Origin: a virus
Direction: 5' to 3' (one strand)
IMG/VR virus record: IMGVR_UViG_3300022925_000165
Span: 1 to 25,173 of that record
Length of the DNA: 25,173 nucleotides
The position numbers were made by a program, and so were the translations under genes. This document shows, one piece after another, positions 14,569 through 21,151 of this stretch. Each line of letters opens with the position of its first letter. Position 1 is the stretch's first letter. The notes under the pieces are model-generated. The model ran no database searches. It was not told the origin of the DNA and saw only the letters and a list, made by a program, of their open reading frames with translations.

Positions 14569-15345
14569 TTATTTATTATAGAGATAGGTTTTTCCTGTAA
14601 GTTGTTCTATGTCTTTTATCATTTCTTCCATATTAACTCTTACAGTTTTTCCAGTCAATTTATTTACTGACAAATATTCCCATTCACCATTTGCATTGTG
14701 AGGAGAGATTTTTGTTTCATTACCAGATTCATCTTTTACATACATCGCTGCTTTTTGTTCATAACCTGTAGCTGATGATGATGTGGTTTGCACATATAAA
14801 TTACTTGCTGATGATGCTTGTTCAAGTTGAGCACCCCAAACTAAAAAGTTTGTTGCTGTTTGTGATTTGTCTCCATTGCCTGATATAACAATACGAGCTC
14901 CACCTGAATTAAGATTTGTTGCTGTTGCTGTAAAGGTATGACTAAATCGTTGCCAAGTTCCATCAAGTGTATAACTTATGGTTGTTATATCACCTGAATT
15001 ATTATAATAACCTAGTCCAACCGTTTGACCACTTGTTCCTTTTACATATAATGAAAACGTATAATCATTTCCACTTGTGTAGCTCATATAAGCTTGTTGA
15101 ATACGACCACCAGAAATACGATCTGCTGTTGTGTTACCATTTGGATCAGTCCCATCATTTGCTGTTACAACACCAGCTGCAGGTGCACCTACACCAGCAT
15201 CTAACCATGTTCCACTTTGATCAAATTGCTCTGAATACAATGCATAGTTTGTAACACCACTTCCACTATCGGCATCTTTTGAATAGATAGAAGCACTCTC
15301 TGCTGTAATTGCTGGTTCTGAACCTACTCTTATTATACCTGGCAT
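14569..15345 (-). CDS. Fibre-like virion protein with a carbohydrate-binding-like domain
   Basis: 258 residues. The middle (about residues 32-187) has the order YALYSEQFDQSGTW...VTANDGTDPNGNTTADRI...QQAYMSYTSGNDYTFSLYVKG...GTWQRFSHTFTAT...FLVWGAQLEQAS. This is the jelly-roll pattern ending in a W/GAQLE motif found in many phage fibre and spike proteins and related to carbohydrate-binding modules. The C-terminus, NGEWEYLSVNKLTGKTVRVN with the helix MEEMIKDIEQLTGKTY, resembles the ends of other marine phage tail proteins. A cell-surface glycan-binding role is inferred. Two tandem late promoter boxes precede it. The plus-strand frame within is a shadow. Confidence 0.75.
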   Translation of the reverse strand: MPGIIRVGSEPAITAESASIYSKDADSGSGVTNYALYSEQFDQSGTWLDAGVGAPAAGVVTANDGTDPNGNTTADRISGGRIQQAYMSYTSGNDYTFSLYVKGTSGQTVGLGYYNNSGDITTISYTLDGTWQRFSHTFTATATNLNSGGARIVISGNGDKSQTATNFLVWGAQLEQASSASNLYVQTTSSSATGYEQKAAMYVKDESGNETKISPHNANGEWEYLSVNKLTGKTVRVNMEEMIKDIEQLTGKTYLYNK

Positions 15346-15363
15346 AAATCTCTCTCTTTACTA

Positions 15364-15371
15364 TATTTATA
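15364..15371 (-). promoter_or_regulatory. Late promoter box, proximal copy, before the fibre-like gene
   Basis: Exact TATAAATA on the minus strand, 18 nt before the ATG at 15345, followed by TAGTAAAGAGAGAG. Nearly the same leader follows the box before the gp10-like fibre gene. Confidence 0.65.
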
Positions 15372-15387
15372 ATCTATCTCTTTACTA

Positions 15388-15395
15388 TATTTATA
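15388..15395 (-). promoter_or_regulatory. Late promoter box, distal copy, before the fibre-like gene
   Basis: A second exact TATAAATA, 24 bases upstream of the first within the direct repeat. The intergenic stretch 15397-15454 further upstream holds only AT-rich sequence and a GCGAAAAATTTTTTGC near-palindrome after the Fe-S carrier gene. Confidence 0.65.
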
Positions 15396-15454
15396 AGAAA
15401 TCCGCACAAGTTATCACTCAAGTTACTCGAAGTTTTGCGAAAAATTTTTTGCGT

Positions 15455-15763
15455 TTATATAGAAAACGACTCACCACAGCCACAACTAGACTTACTATTT
15501 GGATTCGTAATTACAAACTCGCTTTTAAAGGCCTCATCAATATAATCTAATTCTGTACCTAATAAGTAAAACTCTAAATCCTTTGATATTAATAAAACGT
15601 TTTCTAATAACATATCATTGTCTTCCTTATTATCTGTAAAAGACCATTCATAATTAAAACCTGCACACCCACCTCCCTTTACATCTAAACGTATGTAACG
15701 AGATTTGTTTTTCAGTTTAACTTGAAATAGACGCCACTTTGCTGTTTCTGTAATTGTAATCAT
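15455..15763 (-). CDS. A-type iron-sulfur cluster carrier (IscA/ErpA/HesB family)
   Basis: 102 residues, the usual size. The three cysteines that bind the cluster in this family are all present: Cys33 in GGGCAGFNY and Cys94/Cys96 in SSCGCGESF. ITITETAKWRL at the start and the acidic middle ending IDEAFKSEFVITNPN also fit. Such proteins receive [2Fe-2S] or [4Fe-4S] clusters and pass them to target enzymes in the cytoplasm. No other Fe-S assembly gene is in the window, so it probably works with host machinery. It lies between tail genes, a typical place for accessory genes in marine T4-like phages. AGAGGAAAG lies about 14 bases upstream of the ATG, rather far. Which member of the family it is cannot be told here. 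Confidence 0.93.
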   Translation of the reverse strand: MITITETAKWRLFQVKLKNKSRYIRLDVKGGGCAGFNYEWSFTDNKEDNDMLLENVLLISKDLEFYLLGTELDYIDEAFKSEFVITNPNSKSSCGCGESFSI

Positions 15764-15811
15764 ACTAGCTCTAGCACTTTCCTCTGGGACTCAACATAAC
15801 TATGTATAAGA

Positions 15812-16009
15812 TTAGAACTCCTTAGAGATAGCCATGTTAGGTTGTTCTTTACAGTCTTCGACCGCGGATGCGATTTTCTCTACATTATCTACTTTACAAG
15901 ATACCGACACTTTGACACATCCGACTAATAGCACAAAAAATAGCACGAAAAAAATTCCTGTATATGAGGCTAAGGTTTTGCCTTGAGTTTGCCGCTTCGA
16001 TATATTCAT
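15812..16009 (-). CDS. Small putative lipoprotein (65 aa)
   Basis: MNISKRQTQGKTLASYTGIF opens a basic N-region followed by a hydrophobic core (GIFFVLFFVLLVGC) ending in a lipobox-like LVGC with Cys31. After it come two further cysteines (38, 53) and a charged C-terminus, KEQPNMAISKEF. It would be anchored to the outer face of the inner membrane or to the outer membrane. Known phage lipoproteins include Rz1-type spanins and superinfection-exclusion proteins, but nothing specific links it to either. No clear Shine-Dalgarno precedes the ATG, so the start is uncertain. Base composition is richer in G+C than most of the window. Confidence 0.5.
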   Translation of the reverse strand: MNISKRQTQGKTLASYTGIFFVLFFVLLVGCVKVSVSCKVDNVEKIASAVEDCKEQPNMAISKEF

Positions 16010-16077
16010 ATGTTACTTACTACTTTTATAGATTAGAAAGCCCAGCCAGTTTTAATAGTGTTTAAGTTAGTCTTCGC

Positions 16078-17196
16078 CTAATTATGGTCAATTGGGTTAC
16101 CGTATGTGTGATACTCTTGTTGAGCACTTCTTGTGGTCGTTGTCTGTGATGATTCTATGATTTTATTGGCACTAATGGTTAACTGGCCTGTAGCGGCCAT
16201 AGTAATGTCTTTACCTGCAAATAGATTAATATCACCACCTACTGTTTGAGGACCGTTTTGTGATGTAAAGGCAGATACATTGACGTTACCACCTTCTACT
16301 TGTATATTGACATTTGCATTAGGACCAATCTGTATATCATAGTTGTTACCTGTTTGGCCGTCTGCGTTAATAATGACTTTATGACGGCCACCTAATGTGA
16401 CATCAGAGTCTCCCTTAATGTAGACCTTATTGTTCTTTTCGGTTATCGTATAGGTTGAATCTTTGTTAATTGTATTTCGTGTACCTGCGGCCGTGATTTC
16501 TGTTTCTGTACCACTGTGATGATAAAGCAATATACGTTCTTTGTCTGGTGTATCATCAAATTCAAATAGATGGCCGCTTTCTGTTTCATATACATGATTG
16601 TAAGGATATTCTGCGGCGTAAGTGTTTTCAGGTAAGGACCATATATCACCTTCAGAAGCAGTATCAAATACGGCCTGTATTGTGGCCGTGGGTATGTTTG
16701 TATAATTTGCGGCACGTAAGGCCTTTCTTGCTTCAAGTGTAATAGAAGAATCATCTGCGTCATTCCGTGCTAATCTATTAACATCATGTTGAGCATCTGT
16801 ACTACCTTCAGTCTGCGCTCTAGGGTATATACCATTTGGATCTGAGAAACCTAATCCTTCTGCGGCATTAATTGCACCTGATGTAGTAGGTTTGCCTGGC
16901 AATGCACCAAGGATTACTGCGTCTTGTTTTGTATCTGCATCTCTAAAGAAACCAATCACCCATGACCCTTCGACAAGGCCAAGAGGAGTCTGGCCAATAC
17001 CAGATACGCCAGATGAAGTAATAGGGAGTAAAGGATGTGCCCAAGGCAAGTCTGTAGTAGGCAGTTGTTCTTTGTTTTCTGTGTGATAACCTAAACAACG
17101 TACTCGAACACGGCCAAGTTTAAGAGGATCTTTACGATCTTCCACAACACCTGCGAACCAGATGAAACCGTCTTTGCCCATAAAGTCTGTAATCAT
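16078..17196 (-). CDS. 5: Baseplate central spike protein gp5, without lysozyme domain
   Basis: 372 residues, against 575 in T4. The N-terminal OB domain (about 1-100) has FAGVVEDRKDPLKLGRVRVR, nearly the T4 sequence, plus SGVSGIGQTPLGLVEGSWV and FSDPNGIYPR (117-126). After a ~50-residue linker, EYPYNHVYETESGHLFEFDD (186-205) matches the segment that follows the lysozyme in T4. Residues ~245-340 form the beta-helix needle (NKVYIKGDSDVTLGG...VNIQVEGGNVNVSAF). The T4 lysozyme domain (about 170 residues) is missing, so the spike punctures without cleaving peptidoglycan itself. The C-terminus should carry the PAAR tip encoded at 11053-11361. The gene's G+C (42-48% in samples) is well above its neighbours. 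Confidence 0.95.
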   Translation of the reverse strand: MITDFMGKDGFIWFAGVVEDRKDPLKLGRVRVRCLGYHTENKEQLPTTDLPWAHPLLPITSSGVSGIGQTPLGLVEGSWVIGFFRDADTKQDAVILGALPGKPTTSGAINAAEGLGFSDPNGIYPRAQTEGSTDAQHDVNRLARNDADDSSITLEARKALRAANYTNIPTATIQAVFDTASEGDIWSLPENTYAAEYPYNHVYETESGHLFEFDDTPDKERILLYHHSGTETEITAAGTRNTINKDSTYTITEKNNKVYIKGDSDVTLGGRHKVIINADGQTGNNYDIQIGPNANVNIQVEGGNVNVSAFTSQNGPQTVGGDINLFAGKDITMAATGQLTISANKIIESSQTTTTRSAQQEYHTYGNPIDHN

Positions 17197-17366
17197 TTTA
17201 TTTTTTTCCCATAAATGACCGTATTTAAAGCGGTCACCTCCCTATATTTATCCGTATTTAAACAATCTGCGTACGAGCCGCGGTGCGTAGCACTAATTAG
17301 AGGCCTATTGATAGAACCTCTTATATTCATTGCTTCTTTTGTGATATATTCTTTCATATTGTTCAA
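17193..17366 (-). CDS. Small ORF overlapping the start of gp5 (54-57 aa)
   Basis: Most of the 323-base gap between the gp27-like gene and gp5 (17197-17519) is explained by this frame. It ends in TGA inside the gp5 start (ATGA overlap), which suggests translational coupling. Starts possible: TTG at 17366 with AAGGA 11 bases upstream, or ATG at 17357 without a ribosome site. From the ATG it reads MKEYITKEAMNIRGSINRPL, then ISATHRGSYADCLNTDKYRE and a C-terminal VIYGKKIK; amino-acid use looks coding. No family recognised. A further 25-codon frame overlaps the gp27-like stop at 17520 (TAATG), but support for it is weak. Nothing else is seen in the gap. Confidence 0.5.
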   Translation of the reverse strand: MNNMKEYITKEAMNIRGSINRPLISATHRGSYADCLNTDKYREVTALNTVIYGKKIK

Positions 17367-17519
17367 ATTGTCTTTGGTCCTTTGTAAGATTGATATAGTT
17401 TCTTTCTTACATTGTTTGTAGGTCTATTCTATTCATGTCCTCTCATGTGGCCATACCCTTATATGGAAATTTTTTTCTAAACTCGCAATAAACTTTGAGG
17501 ATGCTCAATGTTTGTATCA

Positions 17520-19502
17520 TTATCTAAACCTATTAAAGAAACTTGAAACACCCTTGCCAAAACTTGAGTTTTTAAAGTTAACTATTGCTTTAGTTACAAA
17601 GTTATTGTTTAACACCCTATCTCTACCCATTGGATTAGATGTTGTAGGTAATTTAAGACCGCCAAAGATTAACTTGGCCTTTTCTGCAATCTTCTCTACT
17701 ACTGATTTTCTTGTTAATATGGCACTATTGATATTTGCAAGATATTTGTTTTGTAATACCCTATTGGATGTACTGTTTAGCACGTTATTAACCGCCTTAT
17801 TAGCGGCATCCTTGACATTTAAGTCTGTACTACTCAAATCTACATTAAGTGCTTTAGCAACGTCTTCTACGGTACTTATCTGTGGTGACGGTATTTTAAG
17901 GTCTTTGTGTATATTAAACGGTTTAAGTGTTGCAATATCAATACCTGAACCTATGACATCTACAGGTTGACTTCTAAAGTGTGCATTTTCTTTAAATGTA
18001 TCAGCATTTGGTAAATCACTTGCAAATACATTTCTTACTACGGTAATGGCTGTAACATGTTTTTGTGATAATAAATCTACTTGATGATGAAGTGATTTAA
18101 TTAGATAACGACCTGTTAATAGTTGATCAATTACATCATTTCGCATTACCCTATGATCATTTGTCGATTCAGCGGCATTGTATGATGGCACTTCACACCA
18201 TACCAGATCACCTACGTTAAGTGTAAAGTTACCAGGTATGTCTATGTCCATTGAGAAGTAATCACGTGATGCTTCTGATAGACCTTGTTTTTGTTCTAAT
18301 CTAGGATCATTGGCATTACCTTCACTATTTCGTATATGATTCCATCTTGTAGCAGGTGATACAAATACACGGCTGTAATAGTCATCCATATATCTACGAT
18401 TATCTGCGTTAGATGATTTAGTTAATTTTGATTTGTTTAGTCGGTCAATTTGATCTTTGTTTTTTGATCCATATGACTTATCATTTACGGTATAATCATC
18501 ATCAAAGTCAGCAGGACCTGGTGGCATTATACCTTGATACCTATTACCAGCACCAGATGGTGCGTCTATGTGAAGTGCTTGCTCATAATAACTTGTGTAT
18601 GATAATTTAGTCTTTGTAAATTTCTTATCAATTAAATCGTGTGAGTACATTGTACTACCAAACAAACCACCTCTTGTGTTAAGTAATGTGTTGTATGAAT
18701 TATTAAATTTAAATGAATAAGCCTTTGTAACAGGCGATTCTGTTTCTGTATCAGGTGTTCCAAAGTTACGATTAAATGCTGATAATAAATCTATAAAGGC
18801 AACAAATTTTCTGTTGTTAGCACTATCACTACTTTCTCTATACAAACTTTCTAATGTTCTAAAATGAAAACCTCGATTGTTTTCAAAAAAATGATAATGT
18901 GGTGTTTTAAAATTTATAGGTTCGGAAAGATATTTTATCATTTGTACGCCTTCAATAGGTCTTACATTTGGAAACGTATATGTGTAATTGCCCAATGTTG
19001 GATCAATAAACAAATCTTTTTTAGAATTAATTAATTCTTTATCATCTTTTACAAGTGTATTAACCATTTCAGCATATGAACCTGAAAGTGATTTAGATAC
19101 TCTTAATCGTTCATTACGTATTGACTCGATTGATGTAAATGATAAGGCAACTGCTTGTGTGTTTTGTGTCGTTGTGACTGATTTTTTTTCGTAAACTTGA
19201 AATCTATGATTAGTAGCATTAATTTCTTCATCGCCACCACCATCTATTGGGTTTCTCATTTTAAATTCTAAAAACTCATTACCAATAATAGGCAATCTAC
19301 TAGACACGGCTGCATTATCAAAAAACAATATGTTGCCTGATATAAAAGGTGAATCTAAATCTTGGTAAATATTAATGACAGCACTAAGGCCTGATATGTC
19401 TAACGCTGCACCGCCGTAACTATATAAAACTATATCCGATGCACGAAAATCACCTGGGTATCTATTAAACAAGTCACCATACTTTGGCTCACTTTGTGAC
19501 AT
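17520..19502 (-). CDS. 27: Baseplate hub protein gp27-like
   Basis: 660 residues, longer than T4 gp27 (391). The N-terminal half follows the T4 hub pattern: VINIYQDLDSPFISGNILFFDNA (T4 ITTLTMRDSLY...GMLQFYDS), GNEFLEFKM (T4 GNEIIQISV), HRFQVYEKKSV...SFTSIESIRNERLRVSKSLSGSYAEMV (T4 HFSVSVDSKGD...GTIHSIENLKF). Near residues 430-500, GNFTLNVGDLVWCEVP...GRYLIKSLHHQVD matches the T4 C-terminal barrel GNFNLTPGVKIIF...FYVDEVIHELS. A ~150-residue charged insert lies between. The last ~150 residues (DIATLKPFNIHKDLKIPSPQ onward) have no counterpart I recognise. Gp27 trimers form the hub torus that carries gp5, encoded just downstream. The ribosome site GGAGG is in the last codons of gp53. Confidence 0.87.
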   Translation of the reverse strand: MSQSEPKYGDLFNRYPGDFRASDIVLYSYGGAALDISGLSAVINIYQDLDSPFISGNILFFDNAAVSSRLPIIGNEFLEFKMRNPIDGGGDEEINATNHRFQVYEKKSVTTTQNTQAVALSFTSIESIRNERLRVSKSLSGSYAEMVNTLVKDDKELINSKKDLFIDPTLGNYTYTFPNVRPIEGVQMIKYLSEPINFKTPHYHFFENNRGFHFRTLESLYRESSDSANNRKFVAFIDLLSAFNRNFGTPDTETESPVTKAYSFKFNNSYNTLLNTRGGLFGSTMYSHDLIDKKFTKTKLSYTSYYEQALHIDAPSGAGNRYQGIMPPGPADFDDDYTVNDKSYGSKNKDQIDRLNKSKLTKSSNADNRRYMDDYYSRVFVSPATRWNHIRNSEGNANDPRLEQKQGLSEASRDYFSMDIDIPGNFTLNVGDLVWCEVPSYNAAESTNDHRVMRNDVIDQLLTGRYLIKSLHHQVDLLSQKHVTAITVVRNVFASDLPNADTFKENAHFRSQPVDVIGSGIDIATLKPFNIHKDLKIPSPQISTVEDVAKALNVDLSSTDLNVKDAANKAVNNVLNSTSNRVLQNKYLANINSAILTRKSVVEKIAEKAKLIFGGLKLPTTSNPMGRDRVLNNNFVTKAIVNFKNSSFGKGVSSFFNRFR

Positions 19503-19503
19503 A

Positions 19504-20034
19504 CTATCCTCCGATCAATGCTTTAAATTCTTCAACAATTAATTCTATAAATTCAGGTTTAACTAATTTAATTCTTCCTTTTTTGTGTTGTAATTTCATC
19601 TCATAATCATAATTAGTAACTGCTGTTGCACCTGGTGTTGTGCTGTTTACTTGTATTTTATGAGAATCATCAAAAGATGTTGTTGAACCACTTTCTTGTA
19701 CTATTTCATAATGATGAATAGCATTTACATTGTCATATTTGTCGTTTACATAGGTTTCAAATTGTGTTTGACTCAACGGCCAATCATAATATCGGTCTTT
19801 AATATTGTTAAACAATAATATTATCCAATAGTATTGCTGATCACCATAAAATCGTTCAGCAACTGACTCAGGTGTGTCTTCACCTTCTATATCGTATAAA
19901 TCAAATAATGCACCACTTTCTTTTAATCCTTCTTTAACTTGTACTCGTCTTAACAAATTTGTAACTAATTTATAATTACCGTCACCAACAGCATCATAGT
20001 ATATTTTAGGAAATTGATTAAAATAAGAAGGCAT
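19504..20034 (-). CDS. 53: Baseplate wedge protein gp53
   Basis: 176 residues (T4 gp53 is 196). MPSYFNQFPKIYYDAVGDGN opens as in gp53 homologues. A LysM-like region follows at about 52-88: EDTPESVAERFYGDQQYYWI, then NNIKDRYYDWPLS. This region clamps the (gp6)2-gp7 wedge core around the hub in T4. The C-terminus GRIKLVKPEFIELIVEEFKALIGG is helical. The start overlaps the gp48 stop by one base (TAATG) and the stop is one base before the gp27-like start, so the three genes form a tightly coupled set. Confidence 0.92.
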   Translation of the reverse strand: MPSYFNQFPKIYYDAVGDGNYKLVTNLLRRVQVKEGLKESGALFDLYDIEGEDTPESVAERFYGDQQYYWIILLFNNIKDRYYDWPLSQTQFETYVNDKYDNVNAIHHYEIVQESGSTTSFDDSHKIQVNSTTPGATAVTNYDYEMKLQHKKGRIKLVKPEFIELIVEEFKALIGG

Positions 20035-21143
20035 TATCTATTTCTACCTCTATCTGGTATCATACCGCCACCTCGAGCACTATCTCGTAATTCGTTATAT
20101 CTTGTTCTTTCTACAAGTTCTAATTCTTTAAATGTTAACGTAGCGTCAATTGACACTGGATCACCAGCCGCATGAGTTGAAAACTTATCAGACCCATAAT
20201 CTATATCAACGCCAGTACAAGCACATAATCCTATTGGATCTAAAAATGCGTTAATGTGTGCACCTTTCATAAATCTTATTACAAATTCATGTGGTACTTT
20301 ATAAGCAGCAATTGATTTACCACCACCAAATTTTTCAGGTAACATAGACTCTTTGATTGTGTGTAAAATGTTATTTACAACATCAGATTCTTTTCTACTT
20401 CTTGGTGTAAATTTAAATGTAAAACTAAATGTTCTATAATCTATACCTTCAAAAATCATTTCTTGCATTGCTGCTACACTTAAACCTGTTTTTCTTTGTG
20501 CGGCTGCGCCCAATCCTGCACCTACACCCGCTGATAAAAAAGCAAACCCATCTCTTATTAAATTAATTGATTGTTGTCCTAAACCTTTAAAGTTTTCTGA
20601 AAAATTACCACCATCTATTGATTTTTTTAATGCTTCAAATGCTGCAAATCCAACTCCAACTTCAGCTGCACCATAACCAGCTGCATATTGAAATTTTATT
20701 GTTTGAGGCATATAAATTGCTATAGTATCCTTTATCACTCTTTTTGATGATGCACTTCCTGTTATATCAAAACCACCATCTTTAACAACACCTTCAGTAA
20801 AAAATCTATTTGCACCATATACAACTTGATCAAGGTTATCTGCTCTTTTAGTTGCTTGTCTATTACCACCAATTTTAGGTGTTGCATCTCCAGCCTGCCT
20901 TTCAATTATATCAAATAAAATATAATGTTCCTGATCTTGTTTGTCTATAGGGTACACGTAAAAGTTATTACTTTCTACTCTATGAGGAGATGAATAATCA
21001 GCGTTTGTTGGATTGTAATTTACAATTCCCTTTTTACTAGCAATAGTATTAAAATTTGCTACAGTACCACCTGTTAGTCCAGAGGATTGTTTTTTAATTA
21101 ATCCGTTTACTATATTTGTTATAAATTTAAAAGGTTTTGCCAT
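20034..21143 (-). CDS. 48: Baseplate tail-tube cap protein gp48
   Basis: 369 residues (T4 gp48 is 364). Landmarks shared with T4 gp48 are YRTFSFTFKFTPRSRKESDVV (about 236-256; T4 VFTWDLTPRSTEDLM) and the C-terminal GLCACTGVDIDYG...VSIDATLTFKELELVER (304-346; T4 GPCQIQSIRFDKTP...FTLEITMREIITLNR). The middle has a Gly/Ala-rich amphipathic stretch (AFLSAGVGAGLGAAAQ). Gp48 sits on the hub and, with gp54, starts polymerisation of the tail tube. The gene follows the probable tape measure, as gene 48 follows 29 in T4. CATAAATATTAATATG at its start resembles the box before gp25 but with one mismatch. Confidence 0.9.
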   Translation of the reverse strand: MAKPFKFITNIVNGLIKKQSSGLTGGTVANFNTIASKKGIVNYNPTNADYSSPHRVESNNFYVYPIDKQDQEHYILFDIIERQAGDATPKIGGNRQATKRADNLDQVVYGANRFFTEGVVKDGGFDITGSASSKRVIKDTIAIYMPQTIKFQYAAGYGAAEVGVGFAAFEALKKSIDGGNFSENFKGLGQQSINLIRDGFAFLSAGVGAGLGAAAQRKTGLSVAAMQEMIFEGIDYRTFSFTFKFTPRSRKESDVVNNILHTIKESMLPEKFGGGKSIAAYKVPHEFVIRFMKGAHINAFLDPIGLCACTGVDIDYGSDKFSTHAAGDPVSIDATLTFKELELVERTRYNELRDSARGGGMIPDRGRNR

Positions 21144-21151
21144 ATTAATAT

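Larger units (their letters stand above)
15353..15396. repeat. Exact 20-bp direct repeat carrying two late promoter boxes
   Basis: TCTCTTTACTATATTTATAA occurs at 15353-15372 and again at 15377-15396, 24 bases apart. Each copy contains a TATAAATA box and purine-rich leader on the minus strand. Confidence 0.95.

Noticed and set aside
15420-15455. Near-palindrome GCGAAAAATTTTTTGC after the Fe-S carrier gene as a terminator
   Set aside because: The stem is almost all A-T and has no clear T-run on the minus strand afterwards, so it is probably only AT-rich spacer.
15764-15811. Eight-codon ORF (MLSPRGKC) between the lipoprotein ORF and the Fe-S carrier gene, with AAGGAG upstream
   Set aside because: The ribosome site is about 20 bases from the ATG and the peptide is too short to support as a gene.
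16035-16080. In-frame open stretch after the gp5 amber stop, suggesting readthrough or a truncated C-terminus
   Set aside because: Only 14 codons to the next stop, a length that chance easily gives. gp5 already ends after a complete needle domain, and nothing marks suppression.
17215-17421. 68-codon plus-strand frame with a hydrophobic segment
   Set aside because: No ribosome site, isolated among minus-strand genes, and the minus-strand frame coupled to gp5 explains the same bases better.
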